Assembly: GCA_029641185.1 (NCBI GenBank)
Contig: JAPWGK010000004.1
Coordinates: 1,178,001 to 1,242,000 of the forward strand
Direction of reading: 5' to 3'
From: Pseudofabraea citricarpa
Taxonomy: Eukaryota > Ascomycota > Leotiomycetes > Helotiales > Dermateaceae
Length of the DNA: 64,000 bases
The notes under the pieces are model-generated. The model was not told the origin of the DNA. It did not search any database and saw only the letters and a program-made list of their open reading frames with translations. The translations under genes were made by a program, and so were the position numbers. Below are positions 23,880-33,991 of the stretch, piece by piece. Numbering within the stretch: the first letter of the stretch is position 1; the number at the start of each line of letters is the position of its first letter.

Positions 23880-24263
23880 CTCGGATCGCATTCCTTCTAT
23901 CAGTCCTATCAGTCCTCCTCTCAATCCCTTCCATATCACAAGTGGTTTTCGTCAGGTCGCATTCCTCCTATCAAAGTTCCCTTTAATTACTTCCAAACCC
24001 TAAGTTGTATTCTTCGGCTTGTCTTCCTCTTATCGGTCCTTCGTTTATTCCAGTTCCAGATCGCCAGTCGTATTTGCTGAATCGCATTCCTCCTTTCAAT
24101 CCCTTCGCCAGTCCTGTTCCCAATCCCCTCTAGATTTCGAATCGTTTTCCTCGGGTCGCATTTATTTTTACCAGTCCTTCAAGTACTCCTCCTGTCGATC
24201 ATCCTATCGGTCCTCCCTTCAGTTCCTCTCCATACCCTATTCGGCCCTCTTCAAAATCCTCGG

Positions 24264-24585
24264 TCGTGTTCCTGGGGTCGCATTCCACTTATCAGTCCTT
24301 TAGATACTCTCTGGATCGCAGGTCGTATAGCTCCTCCCAGTCCTCCTCTTACTGGTCCTCCTCCTAAAAGTCCTCCTAATATTCCTCCTCCTATTGTTGC
24401 TCCTTTTGCTTCTCCAAATTTCAAATTTCAGATCATATTCCTTGGGTCGGATTCCTTTTGCCAGTCCTCCTACTAGTCCTCCCACCACTCCTCGTCTTAT
24501 CGATCCTCCTTTATTTCTCTTCTGAATTCTGAATTCCAAATCGCAGATCGTGTTCCTGGGGTCGCATTCCACTTATCAGTCCTTT
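24264..24585. repeat. Direct repeat pair, 284 bp apart, identical over 38 bp
   Basis: Positions 24264-24301 and 24548-24585 are identical, beginning TCGTGTTCCTGGGGTCGCAT. They are the best preserved units of the pyrimidine-rich repeat tract. Confidence 0.92.
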
Positions 24586-25689
24586 TAATACTCTTCCATA
24601 TCGTAAGTCGTATTCCTCCTACCCGTTACCCTCCCAGTCCTCCTCCTACAACTCCTCCTCTTATTAGTGTTCCTTCTAGTTCTCTTCCAAACTTCAGATC
24701 TCAGATCGTATTCCTTTTGCCAGTCCTCCTCCTACCAGTCCTCCTCTTACTGGTCCCCCTCTGAGTTCTCTTCCAAATTCAAAATCGCAGATTGTGTATT
24801 CCTCGGGTCGCATTGAGTCCAACAAGTCCTCCTACTAGACCACCCACCAGCCCTCCTTATCCTCCTTTCAGTTCCCCTTTGTTAAACCCCCTCGAAAGCT
24901 CTAGTCGTGTTCCTTCCACCGGTTTTTCTTTCAATCCTTTTTCCAATCGCAGGTCGCATTCCTCTTATTCGTACTCCATTCAATTCTCTTCAAATCGCTT
25001 GACATGTTCAAATCAATCCCCCTTTTCCATCATCATTTGCCCAACTTCCAATCTCGATGCGGTCGGCCCTGCGCTGTGTTGAAATTTTCCTTGCAGAGAA
25101 TAGCGGCCTATGTTGTAGTGTGAAATATGATAGAGGATCTGTCGGATCTTGGGTTCCTAGCTAGCTTTAGCCTTTAGTAACCTGTTAGTAAGCCAAAGAG
25201 CAATGTCGCTTGGTTTCTCTCGCGCCACATAACCTTTGAGATGTTCAAGAAGGAAGAGTAGAATCGACAACGTGATAGTTCTGATCCACGTTGGTCGTTG
25301 TTGGCCAAGCCTAATGTTGCGCGCCCCGAAGCCTGAGTTGCGCGCGAGACGCTCGCGCGCGTTGAAGAGCGCTGGGATTACAAGTCTCGATGTTAGGGCA
25401 ACAGGCGCAGTAGGTTGACGAGCAGAGATGCTTAAGTTAGTAGTTGAGAGCGTACGTTGGCAGCGCAAGTTGAAAGTGGAAGTTCTAGGCTCAAGTTGAA
25501 TTTGAAAGAGTTGTTTTGCGCAAGTGTGTTGTGTTGGTTGGAAGGAGCCCTAAAGATGGTAAGCTAAGTTTAGCGAGCGCGTACCAAATGGCGACTCAAG
25601 TGCCTAGGTGGCTGACCAGCTCAGCTATTTTGCAACGGTCCAAAACTATGATCGACAGTTCGCACCAGTACCCATACGTAGAGGCACTA

Positions 25690-26800
25690 CACAAGGATGT
25701 GTAAGTTTGAGATGTGCAACAATCCGAAAGCTTGAGCTGTAATTGGGTTCCAGGTTGGAATAATAACGATACCAGAGTTGAAGTTTCTTTAGACTTCAGA
25801 TCCATTCAAGGCTATTTCGACGGTGCGAGAAAATGAGTTAGCATTGGGATACGTCAAGCTTCTGCAGGGGCGCGTAGGTTTGAGATGTGCAACAACGATG
25901 GGTTGCGATCAGTAATGGGGTTTCGACAAATGGGACTTATTGAACTTGAGATGCCTGACTGACGTGGATATCGGAAGTAATTGTATGAACTTAGCATCCA
26001 GAAGAAGTTCAAGGTGGTGCGAGCTCGAGAAAATTGGTGCGGTGGAACGGACCAGCTTTCCAACGTCCTGCGCAATAATCCTGATTGCTGAGTTAGGAAG
26101 GGTTAACAGGGATATAGTTAGTGGAAAGTTTAATTGACACTAGTATTCCGCTAAGGGGCACCAAACGGCGCTTGTACAGACTTGCGATATGCAACAAAGC
26201 TGAAAACCACGTTGTCGGGTTTTTAGCTCTGACTTTACTCAGATTTGGTAGCCAATGAGAGGCGCCGGTAAAAGGCTAGAAAGTTTAATTGGCACTAGTA
26301 TGAAGCTAGTACAGGTGTGCGATATGCAACAAAACCAAATGCCACGTGGCGATGTAGATGTCCTATTTTACACAGCTATTATACGCTGCAAAGTCAAGCG
26401 AAGGTACATAGGTTGAAAATCAGCGAGTGTGCGCCTCCTACGCTAGTATACGCTTAGCGTGATACTAGTGCAAAGCTAAGAGGAATTGTGCATGAGTCCG
26501 ATATGCAACAAAACTCAAGTGCCACGTCTCCGAATGTTAAGGTACTTCTCCTCGTACCTAATTTACGCGAGCTTTCAAGTCACTCACATAGGTTAGAAAT
26601 CAGTAATTAAATAAGGTTTAAGCTAATGTACCCCACAAACCTTATTATCAAGCTAATTATGCTAATACGGCGCTAGTACGACGCTTGTACAGGTGTCCGA
26701 TATGCAACAAAAACTTCCAGTTTCTTTGGTACACGTGGCGGTCGCTTTCTCCAACTAGAAGCTTAGCGAGCAACGAAATTCTTCAGCTATACCAACTCCA
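25690..26800. repeat. Degenerate tandem repeat family, unit about 135-300 bp, keyed on GATATGCAACAA
   Basis: The key motif GAT(A/G)TGCAACAA occurs at 25711, 25883, 26186, 26321, 26500 and 26699. Several copies are preceded by GCTTGTACAGG/GCTAGTACAGG and followed by a CCACGT box 10-35 bases later. Between copies, AAGTTTAATTG(G/A)CACTAGTAT occurs twice (about 26127 and 26281) and ACATAGGTT(G)A(G)AAATCAG twice (about 26407 and 26586). The best-preserved units, 26321-26499 and 26500-26698, are 179 and 199 bases long. No open frame or known transposon feature is visible. Confidence 0.7.
26443..26468. repeat. Palindrome inside the repeat family
   Basis: CTAGTAT (26443-26449) and ATACTAG (26462-26468) are perfect inverted repeats flanking ACGCTTAGCGTG, which itself contains the palindrome-like ACGCTTAGCGT. 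It could form a hairpin. Confidence 0.75.
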
Positions 26801-28228
26801 CACAACTTTCTTCCTTCGTCTGCCATACAACTCATCGACAAACGAAACAGCAAACGCAGGATCTCTCAACCTCCAGCTCTCGATATTCAACACTTTAGAA
26901 CATGCGCGATTCGCGAAAACCGAGAATGGAGCACTGCGCATTGCGCACTAGGCGACGCGAAGAGGCCATTCAGCTCAACAGACTTCGACTCCACTGCGAA
27001 CAAAATTCGAAGGATAAAAGAGATGACGGGGAATCGCGATGCAAGGGAAGGAGGAAAGGATTCGAGATGAAGGGCCTCTATGGCACAGGGAAGGGATCCG
27101 AGAATGCATAGAGCAACTTGAAGCGCCAACAATGATTTTACACAAGCCATCTGCGCACAATGCGACGCGCGAGGAATGACCGACAACGTGCTAGAGTCTA
27201 CGACATCGAACACAAGCATGACAATAGGGAAACTGAGCACATACTTTGATATACCCGAACATTGAATGCAGTCAAACCATCAGCACTATGGACTGGTCCC
27301 ATGAGTCAAACACGCTCAAATCTGCATCGCACAAAGAGACCAAAGCCCCGAAAACAAACGACTCCTTCGAGCCTTCCACTGAAGGAAACATACTTGAGAT
27401 TTACAACCGCGCAGTCATTTCGGATCCAGGACTCTGGTACAACACGATAACTACTTTGACGCAATCGCGAAACGGAAAGATCGCCAGACAATTCTACTTC
27501 CGTTCATATTTGCGCCATGAGAAATGCTGAGGGTTGCGAAAATTCATAGTGGCATATTGATTGCTCTCTTTACACTTGCATAGATCCTTGTCATTCTCAA
27601 GGGATTAGCCTCGCTTCGAATATGCTTCACACCATGGGCTGCGATTACAGATATGCATCACAATTTGGGAAATTGCCATAAGCGCTAGAGGTAAGAAGGA
27701 TTGGGGAAATTTGAGTCTATTAGCAGTATCAAGAAACATAGAGTGTATACCTCTGCGAGAGGAACGCACAAAGCACTTAAAGCGAGGCTATTCGCTATTC
27801 GCCCGTCGCTAAAACGGATGTAATGCCGGTTGACTTTTCTGACGCAATCTTGGATTAAGCATCACCTGCATCGCCATAAACCTTCTTTGACGCAAGCAGA
27901 AACTCTGAGTTTCCGAATAACTTCATGTGAGAACATGGTATCTCCTTATTCTCACGTGATACTCCACAGCTTTGAAGCTTACCCTGGTCAAGGGGAAGCT
28001 AGAGCTAACCTAGCTAACCCCGCATTTTGAGACATACTAGAACACCTCGGCTCCAAGTCGCGATTCTTGACACGAGGATGTCAACTCGAGAGTTCCAAAC
28101 CTTCACAACAACCTTGAACCCATTAGAGTTCTACAACCCAAGAACGTTCCCAGGAACCTTACTGAAGTTTTGACAATACGTTCAACCGAAGCAAAAACCC
28201 TACAAAATCTCGAATCTAAGACGTCATC

Positions 28229-29468
28229 ATGCCTATGCACAACGGCTGGTTACCACGAGAAGGTATGACGTTGATGATATCCTTCGAATTTTGGACAAGA
28301 ATCCTCTGCTAAACAACGACTCTGCGACACAACAGGTCTCACGGCTGATCCTGTGGGACGCTTCATCAAGAAGACAGCTTTCAATCCCGCCTTTACACTG
28401 ATCTTTATCCTCCTTGCGCGATACACAAAGAAGGGATCTGATCTTTCCATCCTCCACGAAACAGCCTTCTCGCGGGTCAAGAAGCTCTTCTACCTAGGTC
28501 TTATACGGTGGGCCAGTAACTATTTCGATGCTGGCGTCTTGGATAATTGGACATCAGATCAGTATGTGTGGAGCCAGGAAATCGTTCTGGTTACTGGTGG
28601 TGCTGGAGGTATTGGCGGCAATGTTGTGAGATTATTGGCTGAGAGAGGGATCAAAGTCGTCGTGTTGGATGTAATTCCCATGACTTTTGAAGCTCGTATA
28701 TGTGTCCTCAAACCCTGCATTTCATGAAGCTGACGATCTCCACCAGCAAAAAATGTTCACTACTATAAATGCGACATAACTTCTCCAGCGACAATTGCTT
28801 CAGTGGCAGCCACTATCAGATCTGAAGTTGGTACACCGACCGTTCTCATCAACAATGCTGGCGTAGCACGAGGAAAGAGTATTCTGGATTCGACCGAGAA
28901 AGATGTCCGTTTCACGTTCGATGTTAATACTCTTGCTCATTACTTTTTGGCGAAGGAATTCGTCCCTGCTATGGTTGAAAAGAATCACGGAATGGTAGTT
29001 ACCGTTGCCTCGTTGGCCTCATTTGTTACGGTGCCAAATATGGTCGATTATGCAGCATCTAAAGCAGCAGCTCTTACATTCCACGAAGGACTTACTGCCG
29101 AGCTTAAGACGCGCTACAACGCCCCTAAAGTTCGAACGATTGTTATCAACCAGGGATATACCAAGACACCTCTCTTCCAAGGCTACTACAATGACTCAAA
29201 ATTCCTGACGCCGACGCTTGAGCCTGAAACCGTTGCGGAAGGGATTGTAAAGAAGGTATTAGCTGGCCATAGTGGTCAAGTTATTCTTCCTGGTTTCGCA
29301 GTGGTGACTACTTTCTTGAGGTTCATGCCACATTGGTATCAGCTCAGGGTGAGAAATGACGGTGAAAAGATCATGACAAATTGGAATGGTAGGCAGGTGA
29401 TTGATGTTGAGAAGGATTATCAGATTGCCGGGAAGGGTATCAAGAAGGAAGATAGCGAAAGCGCGTAA
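28229..29468 (+). CDS. Short-chain dehydrogenase/reductase, membrane-associated (RDH/DHRS-like)
   Basis: Three exons, 28229-28262, 28336-28695 and 28747-29468, encode 371 residues. Exon 1 codes just MPMHNGWLPRE plus one base; it joins GLTADPVGRFIKKTAFNPAF. A hydrophobic stretch at about residues 30-40 and another near 62-70 suggest membrane or lipid-droplet association. The nucleotide-binding motif VTGGAGGIGG is at about residues 97-106, NNAG follows, and the catalytic YAASK is in MVDYAASKAAALTFHEG with the Ser in VASLASF upstream. The layout matches fungal relatives of human retinol dehydrogenase 10 and 17-beta-HSD 11, which oxidise or reduce lipid alcohols and ketones. The substrate is unknown. 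Catalytic residues are intact. It is the first gene after the repeat island. Confidence 0.88.
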
Positions 29469-30367
29469 GTGTTCCTCTCTGGTCTTGTGAAGCAAATTTA
29501 CTCACATTATGCGCAGATCGACAGTCCTTGTTCCCCCAGCAAATGAGCAATAGTTTGCTTAGCCGATGCCTCCGAATCATTTCAGAATACTTCTTTCAAT
29601 AAAATGAATGACAATGGACACTAGCGTTCATATGATGTTGCAAGATTGTAATTGTGGATTCTTAGCTGCAATGACCATAAGATATTGCAGCTAGCCTCAT
29701 CTGCTCGCTAGCAACCTGTCTAGCCAGCCCCAGAATTGCCAGCGCTCTCGGATCTTTCATGATAAGGCTTGTTCGAAAAATTATTTCTGCAATTTATAAG
29801 AAGAAACTTCCAGTCTAATTTTGAGAAATTGACTTTTCTCCTTATCTTTTATCGCTGCGAGGTTTGCTTGTTGTGTTGTTCGTGAGTGGTTTCGTTAAAG
29901 GTTAAGCGTGCGGCTTCTCAACTTCCGCAAAGATTGTCGCTAAATCCGCAGTTGATAACGCACGCCATTTTGAACCACCTGGTTCTATGTTCCTTGCGAA
30001 GAAGGACCGAGATCGAAGTTCCGCCGTCTGAAAAAAGACTTGCGGCCTTTGAGTAAATGCGTTGATTGTGGACTGGCTTTCTCTTTACGCTCTTGATGCC
30101 GACCCCGGGATGACGTTGAGGTTTTCTGAACATGGCTCTCCGTTGTCTTTTACTTTTACGGATCCAATCAATATCCACAGTTCCTATGTAGCCGATAGCA
30201 GTCAATCTCCTCAATATGCAGCTCATTGAGGCCGAATGCGCTGCAGGAAATAGCCGGATAACAGAAGGATGGTATAAAGTCCCAAGTGCTGCCATTATAT
30301 GAATGCACTGCAGTCTACTGGCTCATCTTCAGCATATCAACTCACCCCCGAAGAATTCCAGTCCAAG
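29469..30367. other. Intergenic region between tandem genes
   Basis: No gene recognised. It contains the dehydrogenase 3' flank and the nitrilase-like gene promoter. A 125-codon minus-strand frame is not supported. Confidence 0.5.
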
Positions 30368-31594
30368 ATGTTCGCACAAATCTCGACCGCTCTGCTACTA
30401 GCAACTTCTCTGGTCAGCGCTGGCCCTACGAAACGACAAGCCAATGTGACAGGGACACCGGATTATAACAATCTGACCATTGCTACAGTTAGATCCGCCC
30501 CAGTCAATTGGCCCATGGGCATCTTGAACAAAAACTGGACGGATGTAAGCCTTGATCTGAATGGATCAGTAAGCTACGCTGTTGATCTCATTACCGAGGC
30601 AGCAGAGAGTGGCGCTAATTTGGTCGTATTTCCTGAGACTTGGTTCCCTGGGTAAGCCGCAAGCCATGAACGAGTCTTTGATACATGACAAAGTCTAACT
30701 GCTAGACAATAGGTATCCGAAAGGGAACGACAATGCCTGGATCGCTTCGCATGTCGAAGATTATATCGAAAACTCGCTTGAGATTGGAAGCGACAATTGG
30801 AAGACGCTGCTCGCAGCGGCCAAGGCAAACGAAGTATACCTCGCACTAGGCTTCTCAGAAAAGACCAATACCTCCCTTTACATGGCGCAGGCCTTGATCG
30901 GGCCTTGTGGTGAGGTTTTGCTGCACAGACATAAATTGCGACCTTCTGGTGGTGAGCGAGATATCTGGAGTGATGGTACCGTCGAAGAATTGAAGGTTGT
31001 TGACACGCCATATGGACGATGGGGACTGCTAGAGTGTTGGGAGTGAGTATTTGCCTTTCTTATGCGGTTGTGGCAAACCACTAATTCTTGTGATGTAGAC
31101 ACTTCCATCCATCCATGACTTTCACGATGCAAGCACAAAGGGAAGACCTCCATATCGGTGCTTGGCCATATCAGCCCGATTACAATACCAGCGAAGCACT
31201 GTCCTTCGAGGCCGCCGAGGCAAATTTGGCTGCTGCAACCGTTTACGCCATCAATAGTGGTGCTACCACAGTCTTTTCAGCTATCGGCTATAGCGCCGTG
31301 CTTTCTGGCAGCGGCGCGAAGCTTGCTGAGGTGAAGGCTGCTACGCCATTTTCTGAACAGCCTCTTCTGTACTATTCCATGAATACCACTGGAACACATG
31401 ATACGCCTGCGTACAATATTGATTCCGAGCAATCGTGGGGTGTTTTACAGCAGATTGAAAGTGCTTGGCCGTATTACATCCCCAAAGTTACTGGCTCATT
31501 CGTGTTGAAGAAGACAAACGAGATTTCTGCTTTGTTAGCTTATGCAGCTGGCTACAACGTGACCTCTGGTACTAGCTCGGCACCTTTGCCATAG
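30368..31594 (+). CDS. Secreted nitrilase-family carbon-nitrogen hydrolase
   Basis: Three exons, 30368-30651, 30713-31042 and 31099-31594, give 369 residues. MFAQISTALLLATSLVSAGP is a signal peptide ending at a likely Kex2-like KR site (PTKRQ). The catalytic triad of the nitrilase superfamily is complete: Glu in VVFPETWFPGYP, Lys in LLHRHKLRPSGGER and Cys in GRWGLLECWEHFHP. The pattern ECWEH fits true nitrilase/cyanide hydratase-like branches. Several N-glycosylation sequons (NVT, NLT, NWT, NTT) fit a secreted protein. Nitrilases convert nitriles to acids and ammonia; the natural substrate is unknown. An in-frame start at 30299 would put 23 residues before the signal peptide, so the later Met is preferred. 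It converges with the Zn2Cys6 gene, with 107 bases between stops. Confidence 0.87.
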
Positions 31595-31701
31595 AAGCTC
31601 CTGTAATGGCTGATCACAGTTTTGCTAGTAATGTTTGAAATGTGAATTATTTTATCTAGCAACTATATAATTTAATGAATAGTAATTGCCAGTGTTCGTG
31701 T

Positions 31702-33991
31702 TCATGGCAAATGAATGGAAGAATCAAATGTGTTTTGGTCCCATCCTGTGAGATTAACGGCGTCGCCTGTTTCATCAAATAGCCAATTCATGCTCAAAAG
31801 GCCGACCTCGTAAATATTCATAGGTTCATATGAGGTACCCACCCCCTGACTAAATGTCGCTGAGTTCATAGGATTTTGTATGTTTTGAAATGTCTGTGTA
31901 GACTGTCCTGACGGTGCTGTGGACTGTGGTATTATTGTTGAAGGGAGGGGTGAGCTGAGAGACAGAGGGAGGGCCCAAACTACCTTCCACCGGTGAGCCA
32001 GTTCTTGGAGAAATAGAATAGAAGTTGATATTCGGGCGTCCCAGGTTGACTGCATAGATAGCAACGCATCAAGACATACGGCGAGTTTGTGAGAAGATTT
32101 GCGGCCTAATGTAGATTTTCCGGCAGTGGCGTTTAGTAGATGCACAACAGCAGCACTGGAAATATGGCTGATGAGTTCCGGAGGAGCGTTTTTGAAGCTC
32201 GCAATTTTGTTGTATTCTCGCACAAGCCGAGTAATTGAATTTGCAGCAGCCGTAGCTGAAGTGACGGCCAGCTTTAGTAGGGAACCAAGGGTGGGCTCAT
32301 AAATAAAGGGCCTATGGATGAGCAACAAGGCGGTTTGGAAAGCCATACGAAAGCAAAGAACGCCCTTGGTCGAATTTTCATTTCCGATCCGAAGTCTTTC
32401 ATCTGAATCCCGATGGAAATTCAGTAGCGCTTGCCGAGATCGGACGAGCAGAGTCTGTTTCTCTTCACTTCCCAGTTCTCGCCAGTTGAAAGCAAGCCTT
32501 TGAGCCATGTCAGGTTAAAGTGGTGCAGAAAGGGTATGGAGATTCTTACACTTGATCCATAAGAGAATCCCAGAGATGCCACAATTGCACTTGGCGATCA
32601 AATGCAATTTCGTCAATTGTTCCAACTCGATCAAGTATATTGATAAATGGAGTAACACGTACACGTTGCCATGGCATAGTGCAATTCATACCGATATTAG
32701 CAGTGATTATTCTGTACCCTTCGTTAACAATCGTTCTCTCGAAATAATATAATAGACGCCACCGACCTATCTATTGAAAAGTATGTCCAGAATGTGCGAA
32801 CGCGAAGGATGTATTCAGTTTGGGTCTGCTCATTCATATCTGACAATTCTCGGTTTAAAGATGTGACGTGAAGCCCAAGGCGTAAAGCTAACCCGGTAGC
32901 AATAGCTTCGAAACAGCAATTTAGTCATATCCACGCGCAAAGCAACAATCAACAAAACACTTACAGTTATAGGTGAAACTCATGCTGTTGTTTCCAGCCA
33001 TCAGTTCCCGCCAGGCAAGAAGTGATACGCCTTGAACAACAAGAGCACTGGGATAATCTCTTAAGCACTCCGTACAAATTTGTTCTGCAAAATTAGCTAA
33101 AGCTTCCTCAACATCAGAGCGTCCGGGCCTGTCTGAGAATCTTGCACCGATGCTATAAATAGTGGAATCTCGGAACTGCTTGTCTGGGCGCTGATTGCCA
33201 TCATTTATGTACTTTAAACTATGAATCTCTGCCTGGTCAAGGAGTTCGTGGTGTGGATTAAAGTGTTCAAGAAAGCAATCGATCAGATGCAGTAGCGTTT
33301 GGCGATCGTCAAGGATTGAGGGTCTTGTACTATGTTGAAATATATGTGGTGGTAGTGCAACGATGGCTGCAGAATTGATTGGTTTCACCTTTCCAGATGC
33401 CAAGGTGAAAGACGGCTCTCCTTCGTCTTCAATCCCCAGGTTTAACATCAAAGACCCAAGTTCTTCCATGGCAGTGGGTGACAGCATTTCTGCTGAATTC
33501 GACCCCGAGGTCTCTGCTCTATCCGGACGAAATCCAATCGAATCTTGACAACTTGGAATGGCTTCAAATTGGTGCCCAGGACTTGTGGTCGAGAACGTGG
33601 ATTTGTCCTGTTTGTTCTTAGATTTTTCAAAATCCAACTCGGACTTCAATGTCTTAATTTCCTCCTCGAGAGAACGGATATGCTCTTCATCTTCTTGTTT
33701 TCGTCTGTTTCTTGTTATCAGCTAATGTGGAAGTTGATCTTTTTTTCTCTTCTTTCAATAGCCAGCTTACTTGCGCTTCTGGGTCTCTGTTGTGTACATA
33801 CACAGCTTTCCCGATTTCTCGCACAATGAGCATGAAGGTTGGTCACCGTTACACTGCCATGATATTGAGCCACTCGCTTATAACGACTGCTTCTCTATGG
33901 GACTTTTGCTCACCTTTCGTTTGTTTTTGCGACATTCGACACATGCTACTCTGGTTCGAGGACGTAATTGGGAAGATGCTCCAGGATCCAT
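31702..33991 (-). CDS. Zn(2)Cys(6) fungal-specific transcription factor
   Basis: Six exons, 33991-33914, 33853-33771, 33704-32965, 32905-32767, 32711-32550 and 32497-31702, encode 665 residues with consistent phases. The binuclear cluster C-x2-C-x6-C-x6-C-x2-C-x6-C is reassembled across intron 1: CVECRKNKRK joins CNGDQPSCSLCEKSGKLC. A basic linker (TQKRKRKQEDEEH) and a coiled coil (IRSLEEEIKTLKSELDFEKS) follow, the usual dimerisation element. The middle homology region holds LHLIDCFLEHFNPHHELLDQ, the segment GLALRLGLHVTSLNREL and FWTYFSIDR, typical of the fungal_trans domain. Such proteins activate or repress metabolic genes in the nucleus. It converges on the nitrilase gene and is 1.5 kb from the TenA fusion gene; regulation of either is only a guess. 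Confidence 0.9.

Larger units (their letters stand above)
23480..24990 (-). pseudogene. Decayed glycine-rich tandem-repeat coding sequence (candidate)
   Basis: Read on the minus strand, this tract is dominated by GGA codons arranged in a repeated peptide pattern. The clearest pieces are 24415-24251 (54 codons, stop-free, containing GATIGGGILGGLLGGGPVRG, later ending GMRPQEHDRGF) and 24780-24694 (GRELRGGPVRGGLVGGGLAK). Other units give LRGGLIGLIEGMRSEEYELR and GTLIGGMRPDENHL. The consensus is roughly F-G-x-E-L-x-GG-x-[VI]-x-GG-L-x-G-G-[IM]-R-P-x-E-Y-x-L-R-F. Stops and frame changes separate units, so it cannot be translated as one protein now. Glycine every three to four residues with Ile/Leu/Val between resembles glycine-zipper helices. 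A purine-rich minisatellite that only looks coding is the alternative. Confidence 0.4.
22789..28228. other. Repeat-rich region without intact genes
   Basis: A 5.4-kb gap. From about 22.8 to 25.0 kb the plus strand is strongly pyrimidine-rich with decayed repeats. Near 25,310-25,370 is a GCGCGC-rich patch. From 25.7 to 26.8 kb lies a second repeat family. From 26.9 to 28.2 kb there is ordinary-looking sequence with short frames, none supported. Together it looks like an island of old, mutated repeats. Confidence 0.7.

Noticed and set aside
22800..26800. CRISPR array or transposon explanation for the repeats
   Set aside because: Repeats are irregular and diverged without uniform spacers; no reverse transcriptase, transposase, LTR pair or target duplication was seen, and this is a eukaryotic genome.
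26887..27530. Several frames of 60-117 codons on both strands
   Set aside because: All are chance frames in sequence next to the repeat island; none has a consistent splice partner or family resemblance.
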